Of a stretch of DNA of 5,534 nucleotides, positions 1 to 5,534 are shown in pieces. Made by a program: the position numbers and the translations under genes. The notes below the pieces were generated by a model, which ran no database searches, was not told where the DNA came from, and was given only the letters and a program-made list of their open reading frames with translations. Source of the stretch: Candidatus Zixiibacteriota bacterium (GTDB taxonomy: Bacteria > Zixibacteria > MSB-5A5 > SM1-73); assembly GCA_029933635.1 (NCBI GenBank), contig JAOZNS010000031.1, forward strand, positions 12,518 to 18,051, read 5' to 3'. Positions within the stretch are counted from its first letter, which is position 1. Each line of letters opens with the position of its first letter.

Positions 1-180
1 CGCCACCTTCTTCCTCAGCTCCTTATCCCGGACCAACACATACCGCCACTCCTGACGGTTTTTGGCGGAAGGAGCCAGCCTTCCCGCCTCCAGGACCCGC
101 AAAAGCTTATCCTCCTCGATCGGTTTATCCTCAAAACTTCTAATGCTCCTCCTGCGCTTTATCGCATCAAAAACGTTCAT
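1..180 (-). CDS. Nitroreductase family protein, N-terminal 60 residues (3' end off window)
   Basis: This is the start of an FMN-dependent nitroreductase-fold oxidoreductase, a family that uses NAD(P)H to reduce nitro groups, quinones or other acceptors in the cytoplasm. The visible fragment holds the two N-terminal family signatures. RRSIRSF at residues 10-16 is the arginine/serine stretch that contacts the FMN phosphate. APSAKNRQEW at residues 36-45 is the usual flavin/dimer-interface motif, followed by a hydrophobic strand (RYVLV). The ATG at 180 is well supported: AAGGAG at 188-193 lies 7 bases upstream, and an in-frame TAA at 184-186 rules out a longer N-terminus. Family members are usually about 170-220 residues, so roughly two thirds of the gene lies outside the window. 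The physiological substrate cannot be told from this fragment. The family call is secure. Confidence 0.93.
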   Translation of the reverse strand, partial: MNVFDAIKRRRSIRSFEDKPIEEDKLLRVLEAGRLAPSAKNRQEWRYVLVRDKELRKKVA

Positions 181-326
181 ATTTTATCTCCTTTTATCAA
201 AATCTCTATTTTTCCTCGAATCTGAAACACCTTCCTTACAGAGCTTGAGCATCTCAAAATTCTCTTGCTTATCTTTGGACAGTTTTGAAGATACCATTTA
301 ACACCGGGGTTGAAGCCCTGTTTACA

Positions 327-354
327 ATATTATTGGTTTATTAGTGTTAGTAAA
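327..354 (-). promoter_or_regulatory. Possible sigma70-type promoter upstream of the nitroreductase
   Basis: Read on the minus strand, TTTACT (349-354, 4 of 6 matches to TTGACA) and TAATAT (327-332, 4 of 6 matches to TATAAT) are separated by 16 bases. The pair lies in the AT-rich gap between the creatininase stop at 394 and the nitroreductase start at 180. This is a sensible place for a promoter, but the boxes are weak and the background is AT-rich, so chance is a real alternative. Confidence 0.22.
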
Positions 355-393
355 AAATGGTGGGGCTCCTTAAATTAACCAGGGTGACCCTAT

Positions 394-1128
394 CTAATCC
401 TTAAACTTCTTCCACCTTTCAAACACCTCCAAAATTTTCTCTTTTATCTCCTGAGTCACCTTATTCATATATGACTTGGCTCTTTTCTGATCGAATTCAG
501 GAAAACCTTCGTTTTCTTTATAAATAAGGATGGAACCCGGAGAGGGAACACAATACATTCCATTTCTTTGCAAAAACACCATATCCTTTTTATATATTTC
601 CTTTCTGACCAACCTCTTATCTATCGCCAGAACCGCAGCATTTTCGTCCAATCCAGCATGTCCACCAGTTTCTCCGAAGAATTCTTTGGTTAACTTTTCA
701 CACAGAATCCACCAATGAATCACCATCGCCTTTGCTTCCTTTTCTCGATGGACCCTCATAACGGCATTTTTCAATTCATTGAAATGTCCGCCGTGTCCAT
801 TCATAACTACAATTTTAGAAAACCCTTTTTCTGCCAAGGAAAACAAAATCTCCGAAAGATAGCTTTCGAAGACGGAAGAGCTCACGGAAAGAGAGCCAGG
901 GTAGGAATAAAGCGTTCTGGTTATTCCATAATAAACCGGCGGAGCTACGATCGCATCCAGCTCATCTGCAATTTTTTCACAGATGAACAACGGAATGGAG
1001 ACATCCGTGCCCAGATTGGTTACTCCATGAGCTTCAATGGTGCCCACCGGAAGCAAAACCGTATTGATCTTTTTGGGCACCATATCACCAAATTCCATCC
1101 AGTTCATCTCTTCCAATTTAAGAGGCAT
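394..1128 (-). CDS. Creatininase family amidohydrolase, divergent motifs
   Basis: This 244-residue protein belongs to the creatininase family. These are cytoplasmic metal-dependent amidohydrolases that include creatinine amidohydrolase, the archaeal formamide hydrolase ArfB and the mycofactocin peptidase MftE. LPVGTIEAHG (residues 26-35) supplies Glu32 and His34, and GTDVSIP (40-46) supplies Asp42, the expected metal ligands. NGHGGH (110-115) supplies His112, and GGHAGLDE (155-162) carries Glu162 at the position of the second Glu of the usual HAGExE motif. The first Glu of that motif is Leu160 here, and NGHGGN has become NGHGGH. Length is normal (about 230-260). GAGGAT at 1134-1139 lies 5 bases before the ATG and supports this start. 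It is 187 bases downstream of the MBL-fold gene and 213 bases upstream of the nitroreductase, so cotranscription is possible but not shown. Substrate is unknown; creatinine itself is unlikely to be a safe guess. Confidence 0.93.
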   Translation of the reverse strand: MPLKLEEMNWMEFGDMVPKKINTVLLPVGTIEAHGVTNLGTDVSIPLFICEKIADELDAIVAPPVYYGITRTLYSYPGSLSVSSSVFESYLSEILFSLAEKGFSKIVVMNGHGGHFNELKNAVMRVHREKEAKAMVIHWWILCEKLTKEFFGETGGHAGLDENAAVLAIDKRLVRKEIYKKDMVFLQRNGMYCVPSPGSILIYKENEGFPEFDQKRAKSYMNKVTQEIKEKILEVFERWKKFKD

Positions 1129-1201
1129 ATTCGATCCTCGGGAGTGTCAGATTATGATTACCCGCTCACAGCTAAAAAGAATTGACAGATTAGGATGAAA
1201 C

Positions 1202-1264
1202 TATGGTTGCCCTTACAGACGAAGGCAGATCCGCCTTTCGGGGGTAACACCATCCCCGCCTTTC
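1202..1264. repeat. Palindrome cluster with a 9-base direct repeat, possible dispersed intergenic repeat
   Basis: This G/C-rich block sits in the 187-base gap between the MBL-fold and creatininase genes. AAGGC (1222-1226) pairs with GCCTT (1233-1237) around a 6-base loop, and GGGG (1241-1244) pairs with CCCC (1254-1257) around TAACACCAT. CCGCCTTTC occurs twice (1231-1239 and 1256-1264), so the AAGGC arm could pair with either copy. There is no T-run on either side, which argues against a simple intrinsic terminator. The modular look resembles REP-like intergenic elements, but a single copy in the window cannot prove that it is repeated in the genome. Confidence 0.4.
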
Positions 1265-1315
1265 AAACAATCCATCAATTAACCAAAACCTTTCTTTTGC
1301 CAAAACTGCTCGGAT

Positions 1316-1981
1316 TTACCGTTTATATTCCAGCACATATATGGTGGTCTTCTCCGGGAGGCTCTCTTTGGTGAAGCTCACCCAGCCCTTGTCTACCCGA
1401 ACCACGTTCTCCTTCCCTTTGAGAAATTCATCTACTCCTGCGATGGGGAAGTTTTCACCCAAAAACGGGGTCTTGTAATGCATCGGTATGACCACCTTGG
1501 GCTTCAAGCTGTCAACGACTTGGGATGCGGTGCGGGCATCAATAGTATAATATCCACCTGTTGGCACAAAAAGGATATCCACTGTTCCTATCTGGTTTAT
1601 CTGTGAGTCTGAGAGCGCAACTCCCAAATCACCCGCATGGACAAACTGCATCCCAGCCAATTCCCAAACAAAAATCGTATTCTCCCCCCTTTGGCTCCCC
1701 TGTGTCTCATCGTGGAATGAAGCAATGCCTTTAAACTTTATCCCCTTAACCTCCCTTTCTCCCACCCCCTTTATCACCTCTGGACTTCCACCAATCACAG
1801 ATACACAGCTATGATCAAAATGATCATGTGATACCACACATATATCCGCAGACTCATCTGGCAATGGATAACCTACGGTGCTATCAAAGGGATCGGTCAC
1901 TATCTTTATCCTATCATCTAAGGAGATCAGAAAACAACTATGACCTAACCACTTTATGCTCACTTCACCTTTCTGTGTCAT
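1316..1981 (-). CDS. MBL-fold metal-dependent hydrolase (UlaG-like / Lactamase_B_3 type)
   Basis: This is a 221-residue cytoplasmic metallo-beta-lactamase-fold hydrolase with no signal peptide. The N-terminus (IKWLGHSCFLI, residues 9-19) is the typical first strand pair of this branch and places His14 near the active site. SHDHFDH (51-57) is the HxHxDH metal motif, with His52, His54, Asp56 and His57. His90 (SFHDE), then HAGD (115-118) with His115 and Asp118, and PMHYKT (166-171) with His168 follow in the expected order. The FHDETQGSQRG segment (89-99) and TGGYYT (141-146) are typical of the small MBL hydrolases annotated as UlaG-like or UPF0173-like. Length is normal for that group. GAAAGGAG at 1988-1995, 6 bases from the ATG, fixes the start. 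It lies 115 bases downstream of the membrane protein. The family is certain; the substrate is not known, and phosphodiester, lactone and thioester substrates all occur in the superfamily. Confidence 0.93.
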   Translation of the reverse strand: MTQKGEVSIKWLGHSCFLISLDDRIKIVTDPFDSTVGYPLPDESADICVVSHDHFDHSCVSVIGGSPEVIKGVGEREVKGIKFKGIASFHDETQGSQRGENTIFVWELAGMQFVHAGDLGVALSDSQINQIGTVDILFVPTGGYYTIDARTASQVVDSLKPKVVIPMHYKTPFLGENFPIAGVDEFLKGKENVVRVDKGWVSFTKESLPEKTTIYVLEYKR

Positions 1982-2043
1982 CTTTTGCTCCTTTCTGCTT
2001 TTAGATCACTCACCCATCTCCTTTTGCATAAGACAAAACTTAA

Positions 2044-2061
2044 TTTTTAACCTTCTAAAAA
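2044..2061 (-). terminator. AT-only hairpin downstream of the membrane-protein gene, weak terminator candidate
   Basis: TTTTTA (2044-2049) and TAAAAA (2056-2061) form a 6-base inverted repeat around a 6-base loop, 36 bases after the membrane-protein stop codon. The stem contains no G:C pair, so it would be a poor intrinsic terminator. It is the only inverted repeat I noticed in the 115-base gap before the MBL-fold gene, so it is recorded with low weight. Confidence 0.18.
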
Positions 2062-2096
2062 CTACAGAATTTGCTGAACCTCATTTACCAAGTTCC

Positions 2097-2993
2097 TCAA
2101 AATTCTTCTTTTGAGATCCTGTAATAAAGATCCAGCTGAGACGAATAAAAGACCAGTCGAAAGAAAGAAACAAACACGACCAAAAGTTGTTGAATCAAAA
2201 ATAAAAGAAAAATGGAAAAACCTGTTTGGGGCATTGCCTTCATGGCTTTATCAAGTCCCAGATACATAAAGATCGCTACAGCCAAAATTGCGCTCAAAAA
2301 ATAATATAAACTTAAAACTCCAAGTTTGTTTGTCAACAGAAATTTGAAAGTTTTTCTTATCACCCTTATGAAGCCCTGACCAAAATTTTCCACAAAAAAT
2401 ATCTTAAGGTAATCGCCGATCATATTTACCCAGAAAAACAAAATTAAGCCTACGGCAAGCCTGCTCAGCACTTTCCAGGACGACAGGTCCCATAGGTTTG
2501 CTTTTCCTGCGGCTGAATCAAAAATCAAAGAGAAGATCACAAAAACAAAGAATGCAATGAGGTAAAGCACCAACAGGAATAGGAAAATTTTAAACATACC
2601 CCAAAAATATTTTCCACAGTAGCCAAAGAATCTTTCCATCCTTGAATTTAACCCTTGATTTTTGACCCGATCGCGCAAGACCCCCCAGAAGCCTCCGGAC
2701 AGAAAGATGAACACCAAAAGGCCCAGGCCACAACTTAATATAAACATGATAAGATAAACAAAAAGGGCTTGTCTCCAGTGATAAACAAAATCAACAAGAA
2801 GCGAAGGATCAAACCAGGTGAGAAGATTGGATGCTTTTGCATTTCTGGCAAAGCTTGCTGAGAACATCATATATAAAGGCAAAAGCAATGCCAAGGAGAA
2901 TACGATTTTGAAAAGATACAGAATTCCGACTAAAAACTTATTTTCCCAGACACCGCTGAAGCCTTTCATCGTCGAAGTTATAGCCTGCCTCAT
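2097..2993 (-). CDS. Six-helix integral membrane protein of unknown function
   Basis: I do not recognise a named family with confidence. The 298-residue protein is very rich in Phe, Leu, Ile and Val. It shows about six membrane segments, near residues 21-45, 76-100, 131-158, 177-200, 224-247 and 259-284. The N-terminus has no separate signal peptide. Between helices 2 and 3 lies a positively charged loop (RDRVKNQGLNSRMER, 107-121), and another basic patch (RVIRKTFK, 210-217) precedes helix 5; both are probably cytoplasmic by the positive-inside rule. No transporter, protease or enzyme motif is visible. The general style resembles small membrane domains such as the DUF4013 or glycerophosphodiesterase-membrane-domain types, but this is only resemblance. 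AAGGGG at 3001-3006 lies 7 bases before the ATG. The gene starts 55 bases after the M1 peptidase stop, so the two are probably cotranscribed and it may assist or anchor that exported enzyme. Confidence 0.88.
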   Translation of the reverse strand: MRQAITSTMKGFSGVWENKFLVGILYLFKIVFSLALLLPLYMMFSASFARNAKASNLLTWFDPSLLVDFVYHWRQALFVYLIMFILSCGLGLLVFIFLSGGFWGVLRDRVKNQGLNSRMERFFGYCGKYFWGMFKIFLFLLVLYLIAFFVFVIFSLIFDSAAGKANLWDLSSWKVLSRLAVGLILFFWVNMIGDYLKIFFVENFGQGFIRVIRKTFKFLLTNKLGVLSLYYFLSAILAVAIFMYLGLDKAMKAMPQTGFSIFLLFLIQQLLVVFVSFFRLVFYSSQLDLYYRISKEEF

Positions 2994-3048
2994 CCTCTAT
3001 CCCCTTCCTGTTTCCTTAAACCATTCAAGATGGAAACACTCCAACCTT

Positions 3049-4911
3049 TTAGAAACAAGTTAAAAGATGTAGCAGAGTCTCCAAGCAGAAAAGAGAATGG
3101 GTAAAGAATTTCATCAGCAACCTCTCATTTGTCTCTGCGGAGAGGCTATTGTTGTTGACGTTTATATCTAAGGCGATTTTGTTCTCTGGATCGATGATGG
3201 CTGATTTAATTTTTGATTCTGCTTCGATCTCGATTTTGTGCCATCTTTCTTTGCCATCCCAGAGTTGGTGAATCCTTTTCCCATCTTCCAGCACTATTTC
3301 CACCCCCACGGGAATGATTACATCGCCCAATCTTCTAACTAAAATTCTATTCTGATACCTTCTTTTCTCATCTTGGCCTTCCAGATGAAAACTCTCTATG
3401 CTCTCCACCCCATAGTCACAGAGCCCGGTTTCGAAAAGTAGCTGTTTTAACCAAAAGCTTGTCCCCTCTCCTGCCATCTCATTCACCAGTTGAACGAAGT
3501 CCTGGGTGCAAGGATGTTTAAACCTGTATCTTCGAAAATATTCCTTTAAAAGCTTCTCCATCTTTTCCTGGCTAAGATAATTTTTCAGAGTTTCCAAGAC
3601 CAAGGAGGCTTTGGAATAGACGTTGGTTCGATAACTCAAAAAGTTTTGAAATTCCCAAGAATCTTTGACTATGGGGTCACTGCTGGGATCCAACAGATAT
3701 CCCAGCTTGGCCAGATTCAAATCACTAATTTTTATCTCCCCCCAGTGGACCAGATTGGCTTTTTCTCCAAATCTTTGTTCCAGCGCTCTCCTTTGAGAGA
3801 AAACGGCGAAGCCTTCATCCAGCCAGGCTTCCTCAAACTCATTGGATGCCACCATCCCATACCACCACTGGTGAGCCACCTCGTGAAATATGACCATCGC
3901 ATCCACCCTGATCTTTTCTGAAGGCAATCTGGATGGAGAGACGGTTATAAGGGTGGGATATTCCATAGCTCCTCCACCAAATCCAATTTTGGTATCCACC
4001 AAGGTGAAGTGGTCATAAGCATACCTTCCAAAACAGGTGTTATAATACTTCAGGGCAAACTCAGCCAGATCCATGATCCTTTCTACATCCTTTTGGTGCC
4101 GGGGCTTATAGAAGAAATTCAACTTTATTCCATCTACGATTCTTTCGGAGATTTGAAAATCTGGGCTTGCCGCCCAGGCGAAATCGTGCACATCCTCCGC
4201 ATGGAAGACCAGCGTTTTGGTGGAGTCGACATTCTTTTGTTGTTTCACCAAATACCCGGTTGCAGCAATCACATATTCCAGCGGAACCGTGATGGAAACA
4301 TCATAGGTTCCGAAGTCTGCAAAAAATTCGCTGTTAAAATGATACTGATGGGCATTCCAACTTCCTCCCTCCTCCAAGACCGCCATTTTGGGAAACCACT
4401 GCCCGATCATAAAATCATCCCCCAAATATCCAAGGCGAACGAAAAGTTCGGGCAGTTTAACCATAAATTCGATCTCCAGCTCTATTTTTTCTTGTGGACC
4501 CAAGGGAACAGGAAGGGGTAGTTTCATGATGGTCTGATCGATGATTTTTTCATCTGTTAGATCCACCCCCGGGGCGATCTTTACCTTTTCTATCTTTATA
4601 AAGCCCCGGTATTTTTCCATCTTTTTAATCTTATCCGAAAAAAAACTCTCTCTCATGAAGAGGGTGGTCTCGCTCTGGAAGGCATTGGGATAAAGATGAA
4701 GAAAAAGCGTGTCTGTGCTCTTTTTTGAGGTGTTTTTGAAAGTCAAAAGCTCTTTTCCCAAAAGTTTCTTCCCGTTGGTGTTTAGCCTTACATTTATCCG
4801 GTAGCAAGCGATTTGAGGCGCATGTGTTTCTGTAGCTGAACCAGTGGCGAGTAATATAAGGAACAAAAAGAGAAAAAAACCGAAGGATAACCTGTAAAAA
4901 CAAGAAAACAT
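3049..4911 (-). CDS. Exported M1 family zinc metallopeptidase (aminopeptidase-like)
   Basis: This 620-residue protein is a gluzincin of peptidase family M1, which usually removes N-terminal residues from peptides. A signal peptide is clear: a short N-terminus containing Arg7, a hydrophobic core at about 10-22, then TGSATETHA, where cleavage is likely near 26-30. An N-terminal beta domain (about 30-270, with HLYPNAF at 72-78) precedes the catalytic domain. GGGAMEYP (312-319) is the exopeptidase motif, with Tyr in place of the Asn of classical GAMEN. HEVAHQWW (343-350) and WLDEG (363-367) give the HExxH-18-E zinc site (His343, Glu344, His347, Glu366). Tyr432 in VYSKA fits the transition-state tyrosine. 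A beta-rich region (about 520-585) and a hydrophobic tail ending in Cys-Phe follow. The start lacks a good Shine-Dalgarno sequence, but an in-frame TAA at 4945-4947, the absence of other ATG/GTG/TTG codons before 4911 and the intact signal peptide support it. It probably acts outside the cytoplasmic membrane. Confidence 0.96.
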   Translation of the reverse strand: MFSCFYRLSFGFFLFLFLILLATGSATETHAPQIACYRINVRLNTNGKKLLGKELLTFKNTSKKSTDTLFLHLYPNAFQSETTLFMRESFFSDKIKKMEKYRGFIKIEKVKIAPGVDLTDEKIIDQTIMKLPLPVPLGPQEKIELEIEFMVKLPELFVRLGYLGDDFMIGQWFPKMAVLEEGGSWNAHQYHFNSEFFADFGTYDVSITVPLEYVIAATGYLVKQQKNVDSTKTLVFHAEDVHDFAWAASPDFQISERIVDGIKLNFFYKPRHQKDVERIMDLAEFALKYYNTCFGRYAYDHFTLVDTKIGFGGGAMEYPTLITVSPSRLPSEKIRVDAMVIFHEVAHQWWYGMVASNEFEEAWLDEGFAVFSQRRALEQRFGEKANLVHWGEIKISDLNLAKLGYLLDPSSDPIVKDSWEFQNFLSYRTNVYSKASLVLETLKNYLSQEKMEKLLKEYFRRYRFKHPCTQDFVQLVNEMAGEGTSFWLKQLLFETGLCDYGVESIESFHLEGQDEKRRYQNRILVRRLGDVIIPVGVEIVLEDGKRIHQLWDGKERWHKIEIEAESKIKSAIIDPENKIALDINVNNNSLSAETNERLLMKFFTHSLFCLETLLHLLTCF

Positions 4912-5033
4912 ATCTTCGTTCAGAGGAATTTCCAGATAGACAATTTATCGTCCAGATGGTTTAGTCTGCCTTTGCGATTTGTCGTTCCCTAAACTGGATC
5001 TTTTCCGTCAGTGAGACTCAGGTATCACTCTGC

Positions 5034-5063
5034 ATCATATGGACCTTGAGTGAGATTTTTCCA
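5034..5063 (-). promoter_or_regulatory. Candidate sigma70-type promoter for the peptidase and membrane-protein genes
   Basis: On the minus strand, TATGAT (5034-5039, 5 of 6 matches to TATAAT) is preceded by TGGAAA (5058-5063, 4 of 6 matches to TTGACA) with an 18-base spacer. Transcription from here would start near 5027 and leave a leader of about 115 bases before the peptidase ATG. The boxes overlap the inverted repeats described for this region, so those repeats could instead be operator-like DNA sites. Moderate to low certainty. Confidence 0.3.
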
Positions 5064-5086
5064 AACCCCAATCTGGTTTAAAAATC
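5054..5086. repeat. 12-bp inverted repeat with a two-base bulge
   Basis: GATTTTT (5054-5060) and AAACC (5063-5067) pair with GGTTT (5075-5079) and AAAAATC (5080-5086). This gives 12 base pairs, one CC bulge (5061-5062) and a 7-base loop (CCAATCT). The element is the longest inverted repeat I found in the window. It overlaps the -35 part of the candidate peptidase promoter. It could be an operator for a dimeric repressor or part of a transcript hairpin; the AT-rich outer stem makes it a poor classical terminator. Confidence 0.5.
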
Positions 5087-5115
5087 AAAAAAACATGGTC
5101 AGAGAATAGCCCTCT
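5087..5115 (-). terminator. Weak terminator candidate after the deacetylase gene
   Basis: Read on the minus strand, AGAG (5112-5115) and CTCT (5101-5104) form a 4-bp stem around a 7-base loop, followed 7 bases later by a run of seven T residues (5093-5087). The position, 75-100 bases after the deacetylase stop, is right for an intrinsic terminator, but the stem is short and the T-run is displaced. Termination here is therefore only a suggestion. Confidence 0.22.
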
Positions 5116-5190
5116 TTGATAGGTCGGAACCCCTTAAGCTACCTTAAAAGAAAAATATTTCAGATTTGAGAAGGATTTAATTGTGATCAT

Positions 5191-5534
5191 TTATTTTTTA
5201 CTCATCAGAGCGCGGATGTGCTTCTCCACCGAGATGGAAAGGGATCTTAGGTTATATCCACCCTCTAACACAGATATTAACCGATCTTGACTGCACTCAG
5301 ATGCTAACTTGACGATCACCTCGGTCATCTTCTTGTATCCGTTATCGGATAGATTTATTGCGGCCAAAGGATCATGTCGATGAGCGTCAAAGCCAGCGGA
5401 GATGAAGATAAAATCGGGGCAGAACTTGGAGGTGAGGGGATAGAATATGTTCTCGAATGCCTCGATATATTCTAAGTCTCCACTTCCAGCGAACATGGGC
5501 ATATTGAAGGTGAAGCCTTGACCTTCACCCTGAC
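5191..5534 (-). CDS. Histone-deacetylase family protein (class II / AcuC-like), C-terminal fragment
   Basis: The open frame runs off the window edge, so only the last 113 residues are seen; the Met codon at 5502 is internal, not the start. The fragment matches the end of the zinc-dependent arginase-fold deacetylase domain that removes acetyl groups from lysine or from small amines such as polyamines. QGEGQGFT (fragment residues 1-8) is the glycine-rich loop. SAGFDAHRHDPL (45-56) includes Asp49, the third zinc ligand. LEGGYN (89-94) includes Tyr93, the transition-state tyrosine. Leu56 follows the DP pair, as in lysine deacetylases such as HDAC6; HDAC10 has a Glu gatekeeper there that favours polyamines. 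This mildly favours acyl-lysine or another neutral substrate. The protein ends soon after the domain in a basic tail. The other zinc ligands (the DxH motif) would lie upstream, off the window. Full-length relatives are about 300-380 residues. Confidence 0.95.
   Translation of the reverse strand, partial: QGEGQGFTFNMPMFAGSGDLEYIEAFENIFYPLTSKFCPDFIFISAGFDAHRHDPLAAINLSDNGYKKMTEVIVKLASECSQDRLISVLEGGYNLRSLSISVEKHIRALMSKK

Larger units (their letters stand above)
4912..5190. other. 279-base intergenic leader region with several inverted repeats
   Basis: I see no credible gene in this gap between the deacetylase stop and the peptidase start. It holds, from high to low coordinates: a 5-bp hairpin TTAAG/CTTAA (5134-5138 with 5143-5147), a weak terminator candidate (5087-5115), a 12-bp inverted repeat with one bulge (5054-5086), overlapping alternative stems at 5010-5053, and a GTTTAG/CTAAAC pair (4959-4964 with 4989-4994). 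The last pair can be extended by TCCA/TGGA (4951-4954 with 4994-4998, sharing the terminal C) if a 4-base bulge is allowed. The density of pairings suggests a structured 5' leader for the peptidase transcript, but no known riboswitch class is recognisable. Confidence 0.4.

Noticed and set aside
62..301. A 79-codon plus-strand frame with a hydrophobic stretch, opposite the nitroreductase start.
   Set aside because: Its first half is antisense to the conserved nitroreductase motifs, and the hydrophobic part arises from the complement of Lys- and Arg-rich sequence.
361..393. A GGGTCACCC hairpin and downstream T-run (minus strand) as terminator of the creatininase gene.
   Set aside because: The stem is only three base pairs and lies about 25 bases from the T-run; no longer stem can be drawn, so I do not call it.
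715..1185. A 156-codon open frame on the plus strand, opposite the creatininase gene.
   Set aside because: It is antisense to a gene with clear family motifs, its translation shows no recognisable domain, and it has no ribosome binding site that stands out. It is a shadow frame.
1130..1190. A promoter for the creatininase gene based on CATAAT (minus strand) in the gap upstream.
   Set aside because: The -10-like hexamer has no acceptable -35 hexamer 16-18 bases upstream and no extended -10 element.
2818..3063. An 81-codon plus-strand frame across the start of the membrane-protein gene.
   Set aside because: It overlaps coding sequence of two minus-strand genes and has no domain or upstream signal of its own.
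4009..4521. A 170-codon open frame on the plus strand, opposite the M1 peptidase.
   Set aside because: The opposite strand encodes conserved peptidase sequence throughout, and the plus-strand translation has no recognisable motif.

Overview
The window looks like chromosomal DNA of a bacterium with moderate to low G+C. All six recognisable genes are on the minus strand, so transcription runs from high to low coordinates. They are compact housekeeping or accessory enzymes, mostly with good Shine-Dalgarno sequences. I see no phage, transposon, CRISPR, tRNA or rRNA signal. The secreted M1 peptidase with a GGGAMEYP motif and a C-terminal hydrophobic tail, plus its multi-spanning membrane neighbour, recall proteins of little-studied phyla such as Zixibacteria, WOR-3 or KSB1. 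That placement is an impression from protein style, not a demonstrated assignment.

Layout in transcription order: (1) 5534-5191, the C-terminal third of a class II / AcuC-type histone-deacetylase-family zinc deacetylase, cut by the window edge. (2) A 279-base intergenic region with a candidate promoter and several competing inverted repeats. (3) 4911-3049, an exported M1 zinc metallopeptidase with all catalytic residues present. (4) 2993-2097, a six-helix membrane protein of unknown function, 55 bases downstream and probably cotranscribed. (5) 1981-1316, a metallo-beta-lactamase-fold hydrolase of the UlaG-like / Lactamase_B_3 type. (6) 1128-394, a creatininase-family amidohydrolase with divergent motifs. 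(7) 180-1, the first 60 residues of an FMN nitroreductase, cut by the other window edge.

The only pair with a plausible shared job is the peptidase and the membrane protein. The other genes have larger gaps (115, 187 and 213 bases) and no evident common pathway. Three are metal-dependent hydrolases (deacetylase, MBL-fold, creatininase), but nothing shows that they act on one substrate. Non-coding sequence of interest lies in three places: the peptidase leader, a G/C-rich palindrome cluster at 1202-1264 that looks like a dispersed intergenic repeat, and a smaller similar hairpin at 300-322 beside a possible 37-codon leader ORF. I did not find a convincing new multi-gene system here.
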